Assembly: GCF_036346615.1 (NCBI RefSeq)
Contig: NZ_CP107836.1
Span: 6,324,001 to 6,388,000 of the forward strand
DNA length: 64,000 bases
Direction: 5' to 3'
Source: Streptomyces sp. NBC_00523
GTDB lineage: Bacteria; Actinomycetota; Actinomycetes; Streptomycetales; Streptomycetaceae
Positions 48,430-56,724 of the stretch are shown here, piece after piece. Within the stretch, counting starts at the first letter, position 1; every line of letters starts with the position of its first letter. The notes beneath the pieces were generated by a model. The model made no database searches and was not told the origin of the DNA. It saw only the letters and a program-made list of their open reading frames with translations. The position numbers were made by a program, and so were the translations under genes.

Positions 48430-49365
48430 ATGAGCAACCACTCCGGCCACGGCCACGACCACGACGGCCACCAGGGCCTGCACCACGAGCCCTCCGCGCA
48501 CGGGCACCACCACGGCGGGTCCGAACCCGACTGGGACGTCATGGCCCCGCTCCTGGAGCGCAACGCCGAGCTCAGCAGCGCGCAGTACACCGAGGCGGCC
48601 CGCTGGATCGCCGCCCTGCCCACCGCCCCGAAGGTCCGCCGGGTCCTCGACGTCGGCGCGGGCCCCGGGGTGGTCGCCTGCCTGCTCGCCGAGGTCTTCC
48701 CGGACGCCGAGGTCGTCGCCGTCGACGGCACCCCCGCCCTCCTCGAACGCACCCGGGACCGGGCGCGCCGTCTCGGGCTCGACGGCCGCGTCACCACCCT
48801 GCACGCCACCCTCCCCGAAGAGCTGTCCGCCCTGGGCGAGGCCGACCTCATCTGGGCCGGGAACACCCTGCACCACATCGGCGACCAGCGCGCCGTGCTC
48901 GCCGGATTCGGCGGGCTGCTGCGCCCCGGCGGCACCGTCGCCCTGGTCGAGGGCGGGCTCCAGCCCCGGCAGCTGCCGCGCGACCTGGGCTTCGGCAGGC
49001 CCGGGATCGAGGCCCGGATGGAGGCCGCCGAGGCGGAGCTCTTCCAGGAGATGCGCGCCGAACTGCCTGACGCCCGGCGCGAGGTCGAGAACTGGGCGGC
49101 CCTGTTCGGAGTGGCCGGCCTCACCCCGCAGGGCACCCGCAGCTTCCTGCTCGACCTGCCCGCGCCCCTCGGCGACGCGGCCCGCGAACAGGTCGTCGCG
49201 GACTTCACCCGCCGCAGCGGCGGGCTGCGCGAGCACCTGGACGCCGAGGACCTCGCCGTGCTCGACCGGCTCCTCGACCCCGAGGACCCGGCATCCCTGT
49301 ACCGCCGCCCGGACGTCTTCCTGCTCCTGGCCCGCACCCTGCACCTGGGCCGTCGTGACGCCTGA
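48430..49365 (+). CDS. Methyltransferase with histidine-rich N-terminus
   Basis: A 311-residue protein. Residues 1-33 hold 12 histidines with Gly, Asp and Ser (HSGHGHDHDGHQG then LHHEPSAHGHHHGG), a metal-binding stretch like those of nickel and zinc chaperones. A complete SAM methyltransferase follows: RRVLDVGAGPGVVACLL (motif I), VVAVDGTPALLERTRDRA, LIWAGNTLHHIGD and LLRPGGTVALVEGG. The substrate is unknown; metal-controlled activity or metal storage is an inference. A strong hairpin follows. Confidence 0.85.
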   Translation: MSNHSGHGHDHDGHQGLHHEPSAHGHHHGGSEPDWDVMAPLLERNAELSSAQYTEAARWIAALPTAPKVRRVLDVGAGPGVVACLLAEVFPDAEVVAVDGTPALLERTRDRARRLGLDGRVTTLHATLPEELSALGEADLIWAGNTLHHIGDQRAVLAGFGGLLRPGGTVALVEGGLQPRQLPRDLGFGRPGIEARMEAAEAELFQEMRAELPDARREVENWAALFGVAGLTPQGTRSFLLDLPAPLGDAAREQVVADFTRRSGGLREHLDAEDLAVLDRLLDPEDPASLYRRPDVFLLLARTLHLGRRDA

Positions 49366-49380
49366 GCCGTCCCCGTAACG

Positions 49381-49428
49381 ACGAAACCGCCGCCCCGGCT
49401 CGCGTACGAGCGGGGGCGGCGGCTTCGT
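49381..49428. terminator. Strong bidirectional terminator
   Basis: Perfect arms CCGCCGCCCC (49387-49396) and GGGGCGGCGG (49413-49422) are extended outward by ACGAA and TTCGT across one mismatch. It sits between convergent genes, 15 bases after one stop and 13 before the other. Confidence 0.8.
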
Positions 49429-49441
49429 GAAACCGTGGCGG

Positions 49442-50278
49442 TCAGGCGCCGGCGTTGAACTCGCCCGGGTTCGGGCCGAGCCGCTTGCCCTCGTCCAGCG
49501 CCGCGAAGGCGGCCAGGTCGTCGGCGTCGAGCTCGAAGTCGAACACGTCGATGTTCTCCGCGATCCGCGACGGGGTCACGGACTTCGGGATCACCACGTT
49601 GCCCGTCTGGAGGTGCCAGCGGAGCACCGCCTGGGCGGGCGTGCGGTTGTGCTTGCGGGCGACCGCGACGACCGTCGGGACCTCCAGCAGGCCCTTGCCT
49701 GAACCGAGCGGCGACCACGCCTCGGTGAGGATGCCGTGCTGGGCGTGCAGGGCGCGGGACTCGGCCTGCTGGAGCTGCGGGTGCAGCTCGATCTGGTTGA
49801 GCACCGGCACCACGGAGGTCTCACCGAGCAGCCGCTCCAGGTGCTCCGGGAGGAAGTTCGACACGCCGATGGCCTTCGCCCGGCCGTCGGCGTGGATCTT
49901 CTCGAACGCCCGGTAGGTGTCGACGTACGCGTCCTTGGCCGGGACCGGCCAGTGGATCAGATACAGGTCCACGTAGTCGAGGCCCAGCTTCTCCAGCGAG
50001 GCGTCGAAGGCGCGCAGCGTCGAGTCGTAGCCCTGGTCGCTGTTCCACAGCTTGGTGGTCACGAACAGCTCGTCACGAGCGACGCCCGAGGCGGCGATGG
50101 CCTTACCCGTGCCCGCCTCGTTCTGGTAGATCGCGGCGGTGTCGATGCTGCGGTACCCGGACTCGATGGCGGTGGCGACCGCCTTCGTCGCCTCGTCGTC
50201 CGGCACCTGCCAGACTCCGAACCCGAGCTGGGGCATCTCGACGCCGTTGTTGAGGGTGAGGGAGGGGACCTGGCTCAC
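49442..50278 (-). CDS. Aldo/keto reductase (2,5-diketogluconate reductase-like)
   Basis: A 278-residue NADPH-dependent reductase. The catalytic tetrad is clear: Asp46 and Tyr51 in SIDTAAIYQNE, Lys76 in VTTKLW and His109 in LIHWPVP. VIPKSVTPSRIAENIDVFDFEL is the NADPH-binding end. The length and motifs match the DkgA/YvgN group, which reduces methylglyoxal, diketogluconate and other aldehydes. GTG 50278 follows AAGGA with workable spacing and matches the usual SQVPSLTLNNG start; the frame from 50323 is longer without support. Confidence 0.9.
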   Translation of the reverse strand: MSQVPSLTLNNGVEMPQLGFGVWQVPDDEATKAVATAIESGYRSIDTAAIYQNEAGTGKAIAASGVARDELFVTTKLWNSDQGYDSTLRAFDASLEKLGLDYVDLYLIHWPVPAKDAYVDTYRAFEKIHADGRAKAIGVSNFLPEHLERLLGETSVVPVLNQIELHPQLQQAESRALHAQHGILTEAWSPLGSGKGLLEVPTVVAVARKHNRTPAQAVLRWHLQTGNVVIPKSVTPSRIAENIDVFDFELDADDLAAFAALDEGKRLGPNPGEFNAGA

Positions 50279-50371
50279 GAGCTGAGGATCCTTACGTTGA
50301 GGGGGTGGGACTCCCAGGGTCAACGATCAAGAACGCCCACGCATTCCCGGCTACCGCGATCCGTTTCCCGC

Positions 50372-52195
50372 TCAGCGGTACAGCGCGTCCACCTCGGTCT
50401 CGTACGCCGCCTCGATCGCCTTGCGCTTCAGCTTCAGCGATGGGGTGAGCAGCCCGTGCTGCTCGCTGAACTGGTGCGCCAGGATGCGGAACGTACGGAT
50501 GGACTCGGCCTGCGAGACCGCGGTGTTCGCCGCCACCACCGCCCGGCGCACCTCCATCTCCAGGTCCGGGTCGCGCACCAGCTCGCCCGGGGACAGCTGC
50601 TGCCGCCCCTGCATCGTCAGCCAGTGCTCCACCGCCTCCTGGTCGACGGTGACCAGTGCCGCCACATAGGGCCGGTCGTTGCCGACCACGATGCACTGCG
50701 CCACCAGCGGATGCGCCCGCACCCGCTCCTCCAGGGCGGCCGGCGACACGCTCTTCCCGCCGGACGTCACCAGGATCTCCTTCTTCCGCCCGGTGATCGT
50801 CAGATAGCCGTCCTCGTCCAGCGACCCCAGGTCCCCGGTGGCCAGCCAGCCGTCGTTGAGCACCGCGTCGGTCGCCTTCGGGTCGCCGAGATACCCGCCG
50901 AACACATGGTTCCCGTGCACCCACACCTCGCCGTCCTCCGCGATGTGCACCGTGCTGCCGGGGATCGGCTGCCCGACCGTGCCGTACCGGGTGCGCTCCG
51001 GCGGGTTGGCGGTGGCCGCCGCCGTCGTCTCGGTCAGCCCGTACCCCTCGTACACCGTCACCCCGGCGCCCGCGAAGAACAGGCCGAGGCTGCGCTCCAT
51101 GCCCGAGCCGCCCGACATGGCGTGCCGGATGCGGCCGCCCATCGCCTCGCGGACCTTCTTGTACACGACCTTGTCGAAGAACTGGTGCTGCATCCGCAGC
51201 CCGGCCGAAGGACCCGGGCCGGTGCCGAAGGCCCGGGCCTCCATCGCCTCCGCGTACTTCACCGCGATGTCGACGGCCTTGTCGAACGGCCCCGCCCTGC
51301 CCTCCGCCTCCGCCCTGCGCCGGGCCGCGTTGAAGACCTTCTCGAAGATGTACGGCACCGCCAGGATGAACGTCGGCCGGAAGGAGACCAGGTCCGGCAT
51401 CAGGGCCTTCGCCGACAGCTCCGGCTGGTGCCCCAGCTTGACCCGGCCCCGGATCGCGGTGATCTCCACCATCCGCCCGAAGACGTGCGCCAGCGGCAGG
51501 AAGAGCAGCGTCACCGCCTCGTCGCCCGGTCTGGAGTGGAACACCGACTCCCAGCGCGCGGCCATGGTGTCCGCCTCGAACATGAAGTTGGCGTGCGTGA
51601 GGACGCAGCCCTTGGGGCGGCCCGTGGTGCCCGAGGTGTAGATGACGGTCGCCACCGACTCCGGGGTCACCGCCCGCCGGTGCCGGTGCACCACCTCGTC
51701 CTCGACGTGCGCACCCGCCTCGACCAGCTCCGCGACCGCTCCCGCGTCCAGCTGCCACAGCCGCTTCAGCTGCGGCAGCCGGTCGATGACCGAGGCCACC
51801 GTCATCGCGTGGTCCTCGTGCTCCACCATCACCGCCGACACCTCGGCGTCGTGCAGCATCCACAGCACCTGCTCGGCCGACGACGTCGGGTAGACCGGCA
51901 CCGACTGGGCGCCCACCGCCCACAGCGCGAAGTCGAACAGGGTCCACTCGTAGCGCGTACGCGACATCAGGGCGACCCGGTCGCCGAACCGCACCCCGTG
52001 CGCGATCAGCCCCTTGGCCAGCGCCAGCACCTCGTCACGGAACGCGGCCGACGTCACGTCCTGCCAGTTCCCGTCCGCGTCTTTCCGGCCGAGCGCGATC
52101 CGGTGCGGGTCCTCGTCGGCATGGTCGAACACGACGTCGGCGAGGCCGCCCACGAGGGGCGCGGCCGCCATGGGTGGGACAGTGAATTCGCGCAA
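50372..52195 (-). CDS. Long-chain fatty acid--CoA ligase (AMP-forming)
   Basis: A 607-residue acyl-activating enzyme. The ATP loop VIYTSGTTGRPKGCVLTH, the adenine-site EGYGLTETT, the core GWLATGDLGSLDEDGYLTITGRKKE and the C-terminal lysine region SPSLKLKRKAI are all present. The size and the FACS-like middle (VTLLFLPLAHVFGRM) mark it as a long-chain type used in fatty-acid import or degradation. The start is TTG 52195, with AAGGAG eight bases before and the family beginning REFTVPP. A possible promoter lies in 52196-52485. Confidence 0.9.
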   Translation of the reverse strand: MREFTVPPMAAAPLVGGLADVVFDHADEDPHRIALGRKDADGNWQDVTSAAFRDEVLALAKGLIAHGVRFGDRVALMSRTRYEWTLFDFALWAVGAQSVPVYPTSSAEQVLWMLHDAEVSAVMVEHEDHAMTVASVIDRLPQLKRLWQLDAGAVAELVEAGAHVEDEVVHRHRRAVTPESVATVIYTSGTTGRPKGCVLTHANFMFEADTMAARWESVFHSRPGDEAVTLLFLPLAHVFGRMVEITAIRGRVKLGHQPELSAKALMPDLVSFRPTFILAVPYIFEKVFNAARRRAEAEGRAGPFDKAVDIAVKYAEAMEARAFGTGPGPSAGLRMQHQFFDKVVYKKVREAMGGRIRHAMSGGSGMERSLGLFFAGAGVTVYEGYGLTETTAAATANPPERTRYGTVGQPIPGSTVHIAEDGEVWVHGNHVFGGYLGDPKATDAVLNDGWLATGDLGSLDEDGYLTITGRKKEILVTSGGKSVSPAALEERVRAHPLVAQCIVVGNDRPYVAALVTVDQEAVEHWLTMQGRQQLSPGELVRDPDLEMEVRRAVVAANTAVSQAESIRTFRILAHQFSEQHGLLTPSLKLKRKAIEAAYETEVDALYR

Positions 52196-52485
52196 TGACC
52201 TGCTCCTTGGGGTGCTCCGCACAGCGCCGCGACGCTACCCCACCGGGTGGCGGCGCGGGAGGGTCCGGAACGGCCCGTACCACTTGGTATATGCACAGGT
52301 CAGGGGCCGAAATCCGGCCAGATGGGCAAGGCTCGGGCGCGCTTGGGACCGCGGGGTAAGCGGCTCGCGCGGGAATCTCCACCGAATCTGTACGCCGCGA
52401 TCACTGCCGGTGTGGGCGGCTGTGTCCCGGTTTGGCGGATTCCCGGCTGCCGCGTCCCCGGCATTCTCCCCCTCGCGGGGCCGGG
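52196..52485. other. 290-bp gap between acyl-CoA ligase and LysR genes
   Basis: No gene is visible. On the minus strand, TATACC about 90 bases upstream of the ligase start is the best -10 candidate, overlapping a TACCA-CT-TGGTA repeat (52278-52289) that could be an operator. The other half is featureless GC-rich DNA. Confidence 0.45.
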
Positions 52486-53370
52486 TCATGCCGGTTCACG
52501 CCCACGAACCCCGCGGATCAGCCGGTCGCCGCCCGCCAGGATCGCCGTCGCCAGCGCGTCCGCCGCCTGCTGCGCGCCGCCCCGGCGTCTGCCGTGCAGC
52601 AGTACGAAGTCCACCGCGCCCAGCTCCGGCAGCCCCGCCCGGACCGGCACCGGTTCCAGGCCGGGCGGCACCAGGCCCCGGGTGTGCGCCATCACGCCGA
52701 GCCCCGCGTGGGCGGCCGCCACCAGCCCGCTGAGGCTGCCGCTCGTGCACGCGATCCGCCAGGAGCGGCCCTGCTCCTCCAGCACCTCCAGGGCCCGCGC
52801 CCGCGTGATGCCCGGCGGCGGGAAGACGACCAGCGGCACCGGACGGTCCGGGTCGAGCCGCAGCCCCGGCGCCCCGATCCAGACCAGGGCGTCCTGCCAG
52901 ACCAGCTGCCCGTGGGTGTCCCCGGCCCGCCGCTTGGCCAGCACCAGATCCAGGCGGCCCGCCTCCAGCTGCCGGTGCAGGGTCCCGGACAGCTCCACGG
53001 TCAGCTCCAGCTCGACCTCCGGATGGTCGCGCCGGAACGTCTGGAGGATCTCGGGCAGCCGGGTCTGCACGAAGTCCTCCGAGGCGCCGAACCGCAGTCG
53101 CCCGCGCAGCCGCGTCCCGGTGAAGTACGCCGAGGCCCGCTCGTGCGCCTCCAGGATCGTCCGGGCGAAGCCGAGCATCGCCTCGCCGTCCGCCGTGAGA
53201 TCGACGCGGTGCGTGTCCCGGGCGAACAGCTGCCGCCCGGCCGCGTCCTCCAGCCGCCGCACATGCTGGCTCACCGTGGACTGCCGCACCCCGAGCCGGC
53301 GGGCGGCGGCGGTGAAGGACAGCGTCTGGGCGACGGCCAGAAAGGTGCGCAGCTGCGCGGGGTCGTACAT
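52486..53370 (-). CDS. LysR-family transcriptional regulator
   Basis: A 294-residue regulator starting MYDPAQLRTFLAVAQTLSFTAAARRL, with the HTH GVRQSTVSQHVRRLE and an effector domain from about residue 92. It is divergent from the BASS-family transporter gene, so it most likely controls that transporter. A 15-bp palindrome lies in the shared 124-base gap. Confidence 0.9.
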   Translation of the reverse strand: MYDPAQLRTFLAVAQTLSFTAAARRLGVRQSTVSQHVRRLEDAAGRQLFARDTHRVDLTADGEAMLGFARTILEAHERASAYFTGTRLRGRLRFGASEDFVQTRLPEILQTFRRDHPEVELELTVELSGTLHRQLEAGRLDLVLAKRRAGDTHGQLVWQDALVWIGAPGLRLDPDRPVPLVVFPPPGITRARALEVLEEQGRSWRIACTSGSLSGLVAAAHAGLGVMAHTRGLVPPGLEPVPVRAGLPELGAVDFVLLHGRRRGGAQQAADALATAILAGGDRLIRGVRGREPA

Positions 53371-53427
53371 GCCCGGCAGGCTATCGCGGAACGTGATGAC
53401 AGTCAGAGCGGTGTACGTGTTTCCCGA

Positions 53428-53442
53428 TCGGAGGGCCTCCGA
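53428..53442. promoter_or_regulatory. 15-bp palindrome between LysR and BASS transporter genes
   Basis: TCGGAGG-G-CCTCCGA is a perfect inverted repeat in the middle of the divergent promoter gap, 53 bases before the transporter start. It is the best candidate LysR site, though it lacks a clear T-N11-A core. Confidence 0.4.
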
Positions 53443-53494
53443 GCAGGATGGTTCCCGGGCACGCCCGACCCTCACCGAGAGAAACGTGGAGCAG

Positions 53495-54508
53495 ATGAGC
53501 CGCCGCCGCATCCCGCAGCCGCCGTCCTGGCTGCCGGTCGACCCGTACATAGCGGCGCTGATCGGCACCGTCGTCCTCGCGGCGCTGCTGCCCGCCTCGG
53601 GCCCGGCCGCCGAGGTGGCCGGCGGGGCCTCCACGGGCGCGGTCGCGCTCCTCTTCTTCCTGTACGGGGCGCGCCTGTCCACGGCCGAGGCGCTGGACGG
53701 GCTCCGCCACTGGCGGCTCCACCTCACGGTCCTGGCCTGCACCTTCGTCGTCTTCCCGCTGCTGGGGCTGGCGAGCGCGGGGCTTGTGCCGTACGCCCTG
53801 TCGCCGCAGCTGCAGAGCGGCTTCCTCTTCCTGTGCCTCGTCCCCTCGACCATCCAGTCCTCGATCGCCTTCACCTCGATCGCCCGGGGCAACGTCCCCG
53901 CCGCGATCTGCGCCGGGTCCTTCTCCTCGATCGCCGGGATCTTCCTCACCCCGCTCCTCGCCGCCGCGCTGCTCGGCGGCAGCGGGGGCGGGTTCTCCGG
54001 CGACGCCCTGCTGAAGATCGGCGTCCAGCTACTGCTGCCGTTCGCCCTGGGCCAGCTGCTGCGCCGCCGCATCGGGGGCTTCCTCGCCCGCCACCGCAAG
54101 GTCCTCGGCCTGGTCGACCGGGGCTCGATCCTGCTCGTCGTCTACACCGCGTTCAGCGAGGGCATGGTCGCCGGCACCTGGCACCAGGTGACCCCGGCCC
54201 GGCTCGGCGCGCTCCTCGCCGCCGAGGCGGTCCTGCTCGCGCTGATGCTCGCGTTGACCTGGTACGGGGCAAAGCGCCTCGGCTTCGGCCGGGCGGACCG
54301 CATCGCGATCCAGTTCGCCGGGTCCAAGAAGAGCCTGGCCTCCGGGCTGCCCATGGCCAGCGTCCTCTTCGGCGCCCAGGCGAGCCTGGCGGTGCTGCCG
54401 CTGATGCTCTTCCACCAGATGCAGCTGATGGTCTGCGCGGTCATCGCCAAACGGCGTGCCCGGGAGGGCCAGGACGCCGTGTCGCCCGAAACGGTGCCGG
54501 TGTCCTAG
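53495..54508 (+). CDS. Bile acid:sodium symporter (BASS) family transporter
   Basis: A 337-residue membrane protein of about 9-10 helices. PYIAALIGTVVLAALLP opens it. The family hallmarks are VALLFFLYGARLS, FLFLCLVPSTIQSSIAFTSIARGN (ligand and sodium site) and FAGSKKSLASGLPMASVLF. This is the SBF-like (YfeH) subgroup, thought to carry organic anions with sodium. It is divergent from a LysR gene, its likely regulator. ATG 53495 follows a GTGGAG site. Confidence 0.9.
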   Translation: MSRRRIPQPPSWLPVDPYIAALIGTVVLAALLPASGPAAEVAGGASTGAVALLFFLYGARLSTAEALDGLRHWRLHLTVLACTFVVFPLLGLASAGLVPYALSPQLQSGFLFLCLVPSTIQSSIAFTSIARGNVPAAICAGSFSSIAGIFLTPLLAAALLGGSGGGFSGDALLKIGVQLLLPFALGQLLRRRIGGFLARHRKVLGLVDRGSILLVVYTAFSEGMVAGTWHQVTPARLGALLAAEAVLLALMLALTWYGAKRLGFGRADRIAIQFAGSKKSLASGLPMASVLFGAQASLAVLPLMLFHQMQLMVCAVIAKRRAREGQDAVSPETVPVS

Positions 54509-54539
54509 CCCGAGTCCGCCGCGAAGCCGTGCCGGTGGC

Positions 54540-55376
54540 TCAGCCCGCCTCCAGCGCGATGCGGTGCTCTCCCGCGTACACGTTCATCGAGGGCCCCCGC
54601 AGGAAGCCGACCAGGGTCAGGCCCGTCTCGGCGGCCAGGTCGACGGCGAGGGACGAGGGCGCCGAGACGGCCGCCAGCACCGGTATCCCGGCCATCACCG
54701 CCTTCTGCGCCAGCTCGAACGAGGCCCGCCCCGACACCAGCAGGACGGACCGGCCCAGCGGCAGCCGTCCGTCCGTCAGCGCCCGGCCCACCAGCTTGTC
54801 GACCGCGTTGTGCCGCCCGACGTCCTCCCGTATGTCCATCAGCTCACCGGTCTCCGAGAAGAGCGCCGCCGCGTGCAGGCCCCCGGTCCGGTCGAAGACC
54901 CGCTGGGCGGCCCGCAGCCGGTCGGGCAGCCCGGCCAGCAGCGCGGGGGTCAGCAGCAGCGGGGGAGTGTCGGCGACGGGGTGCCGGGTCGTGGTGCGGA
55001 CGGCGTCCAGGCTCGCCTTGCCGCACAGCCCGCAGGACGACGTGGTGTAGACGTTGCGCTCCAGCGTGATGTCGGGGACCTCGACACCCGGCGCGAGCCG
55101 CACGTCCACCACGTTGTACGTGTTGACCCCGTCGGCGGTCGCGCCCGCGCAGTACACGATCGACTGGACATCTGCCTGGTCACCGATCACGCCCTCGCTG
55201 ACCAGGAAACCCGCCGCCAGCGCGAAATCGTCGCCCGGGGTGCGCATGGTGATGGCGAGCGGTTTCCCGTTCAGCCGGATCTCCAGCGGCTCCTCGGCGA
55301 CGAGGGTGTCGGGACGCGCGGAGACGGCCCCGTCCCGGATGCGGATGGTGCGGCGGCGCTCGGTGACCCGTCCCAT
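54540..55376 (-). CDS. fdhD: Formate dehydrogenase accessory sulfurtransferase FdhD
   Basis: A 278-residue protein that moves sulfur from a cysteine desulfurase to the molybdenum cofactor of formate dehydrogenase. It shows EEPLEIRLNGKPLAITMRTPGDDFALAAGFL, the sulfur-carrying SSCGLCGKASLDAV with the CGLC loop, FDRTGGLHAAALF and DVGRHNAVDKLVG. ATG 55376 was chosen. No formate dehydrogenase is in the window, so the client enzyme lies elsewhere. Confidence 0.93.
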   Translation of the reverse strand: MGRVTERRRTIRIRDGAVSARPDTLVAEEPLEIRLNGKPLAITMRTPGDDFALAAGFLVSEGVIGDQADVQSIVYCAGATADGVNTYNVVDVRLAPGVEVPDITLERNVYTTSSCGLCGKASLDAVRTTTRHPVADTPPLLLTPALLAGLPDRLRAAQRVFDRTGGLHAAALFSETGELMDIREDVGRHNAVDKLVGRALTDGRLPLGRSVLLVSGRASFELAQKAVMAGIPVLAAVSAPSSLAVDLAAETGLTLVGFLRGPSMNVYAGEHRIALEAG

Positions 55377-55611
55377 GACCGTTGAACCCGATTTCTGTAG
55401 GTGAGGGGGCCTCGGAGCACCCCGACGGTGCCATTGTCCTGCACCGGCGACACGGCGTCGCCACCGGCTGGCCGGGCCGCGGATCACCTGGGCTGCTGCC
55501 GAGCCCTCCAAGCCGGAGCCGGGATTCCTGTGGGATCACCTGCCCCCGTACCGGGCGGTAGCGACCAAGACTGGTTGGTTCCTGACAGATGGAGCGAGGG
55601 GACCCCGTTTT
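55377..55611. other. 235-bp gap between divergent fdhD and KAS III genes
   Basis: No gene is visible. It must hold both promoters. CTGGTTGGTTCCTGACAG (55570-55587) is the only AT-richer stretch near the KAS III start; I see no palindrome. Confidence 0.4.
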
Positions 55612-56565
55612 ATGACCGGCTCACGTGTCGTGGCGCTCGGCCACTACCAGCCCGCCAAGGTGCTCACCAACCATGACCTCGCGGCCATGGTCGACACCAG
55701 TGACGAGTGGATCACCAGCCGCGTCGGCATCAGGACCCGCCACATCGGCGGCCCCGACGAGCCGGTGGACGAGCTGGCCGCGCACGCGGCCGCCAAGGCA
55801 CTCGCCGCGGCGGGTCTCCAGCCGGGTGACATCGACCTGGTGCTCGTCGCCACCTCCACCGCCATCGACCGCTCCCCGAGCATGTCGGCCCGGGTCGCCG
55901 CCCGCCTCGGCATGGAGGCGCCCGCGGTCATGGACATCAACGTGGTCTGCTCCGGCTTCACCCACGCCCTCGCCACCGCCGACCACGCGCTGCGGGCCGG
56001 TGCCGCCACCCGCGCCCTGGTCATCGGCGCCGACAAGATGGGCGACATCGTCGACTGGACGGATCGTTCCAGCTGCGTGCTGATGGGGGACGGCGCCGGA
56101 GCGGCCGTCGTCGTCGCCGACGAAACGCCCGACCCGGAGCGCCCCGGCGTCGGACCGGTGCTCTGGGGGTCGGTCCCCGCCATGGGGGACGCGGTCCGCA
56201 TCGAGGGCACGCCGCCGCGCTTCGCGCAGGAGGGCCAGTCCGTCTACCGCTGGGCCACCACCCAGCTGCCGCCCATCGCCCGCAAGGTGTGCGAGAAGGC
56301 GGGCCTCACTCCGGAGGACCTGGCCGCGGTCGTCCTCCACCAGGCCAACCTCCGGATCATCGAGCCGGTCGCCCGGAAGATCGGGGCGGTCAACGCCGTC
56401 GTCGCGCGCGACGTGGTCGACTCCGGCAACACCTCCGCCGCGTCCATCCCCATGGCCCTGTCCAAGCTGGTCGAACGGGGCGAGATCCCCAGCGGGGCGC
56501 CGGTCCTCCTCTTCGGCTTCGGCGGCAACCTCAGCTACGCGGGACAGGTGATCAGCTGCCCGTGA
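55612..56565 (+). CDS. 3-oxoacyl-ACP synthase III (FabH-like)
   Basis: A 317-residue condensing enzyme with the Cys-His-Asn triad: Cys113 in NVVCSGF, His in VVLHQANLRII and Asn in DSGNTSAASIP. GFGGNLSYAG closes the fold. FabH starts fatty-acid chains by joining acyl-CoA and malonyl-ACP; stand-alone copies also make beta-lactones, esters or starter units. It is not next to fab genes or polyketide synthases, so a special role is possible. ATG 55612 follows GGAGCGAGGGG. Confidence 0.9.
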   Translation: MTGSRVVALGHYQPAKVLTNHDLAAMVDTSDEWITSRVGIRTRHIGGPDEPVDELAAHAAAKALAAAGLQPGDIDLVLVATSTAIDRSPSMSARVAARLGMEAPAVMDINVVCSGFTHALATADHALRAGAATRALVIGADKMGDIVDWTDRSSCVLMGDGAGAAVVVADETPDPERPGVGPVLWGSVPAMGDAVRIEGTPPRFAQEGQSVYRWATTQLPPIARKVCEKAGLTPEDLAAVVLHQANLRIIEPVARKIGAVNAVVARDVVDSGNTSAASIPMALSKLVERGEIPSGAPVLLFGFGGNLSYAGQVISCP

Positions 56566-56613
56566 GCCGTGCGTGGTCCGGCCTTCGGTAGCACAGCCCG
56601 GCTCTTTGTCCTC

Positions 56614-56660
56614 GGAGTGGAGAAAGTTAGCCGGATTCCTGCGCGACTTCTTCCCACTCC
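56614..56660. promoter_or_regulatory. Imperfect inverted repeat upstream of ROK operon
   Basis: GGAGTGGAGAAAGT (56614-56627) and ACTTCTTCCCACTCC (56646-56660) pair over most of their length around an 18-base spacer. A TACGTT candidate -10 follows near 56672. It is a likely site for the ROK regulator itself. Confidence 0.4.
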
Positions 56661-56724
56661 CGGCAACCGCTGCTACGTTCCCCTCCCAAGCCCGACGGAC
56701 AGGCCGACGAGGCGGGAGGGGCGC

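Noticed and set aside
55612..56565. KAS III gene as a sign of a polyketide or fatty-acid gene cluster
   Set aside because: No acyl carrier protein, acyltransferase, ketoreductase or other KAS gene lies nearby.
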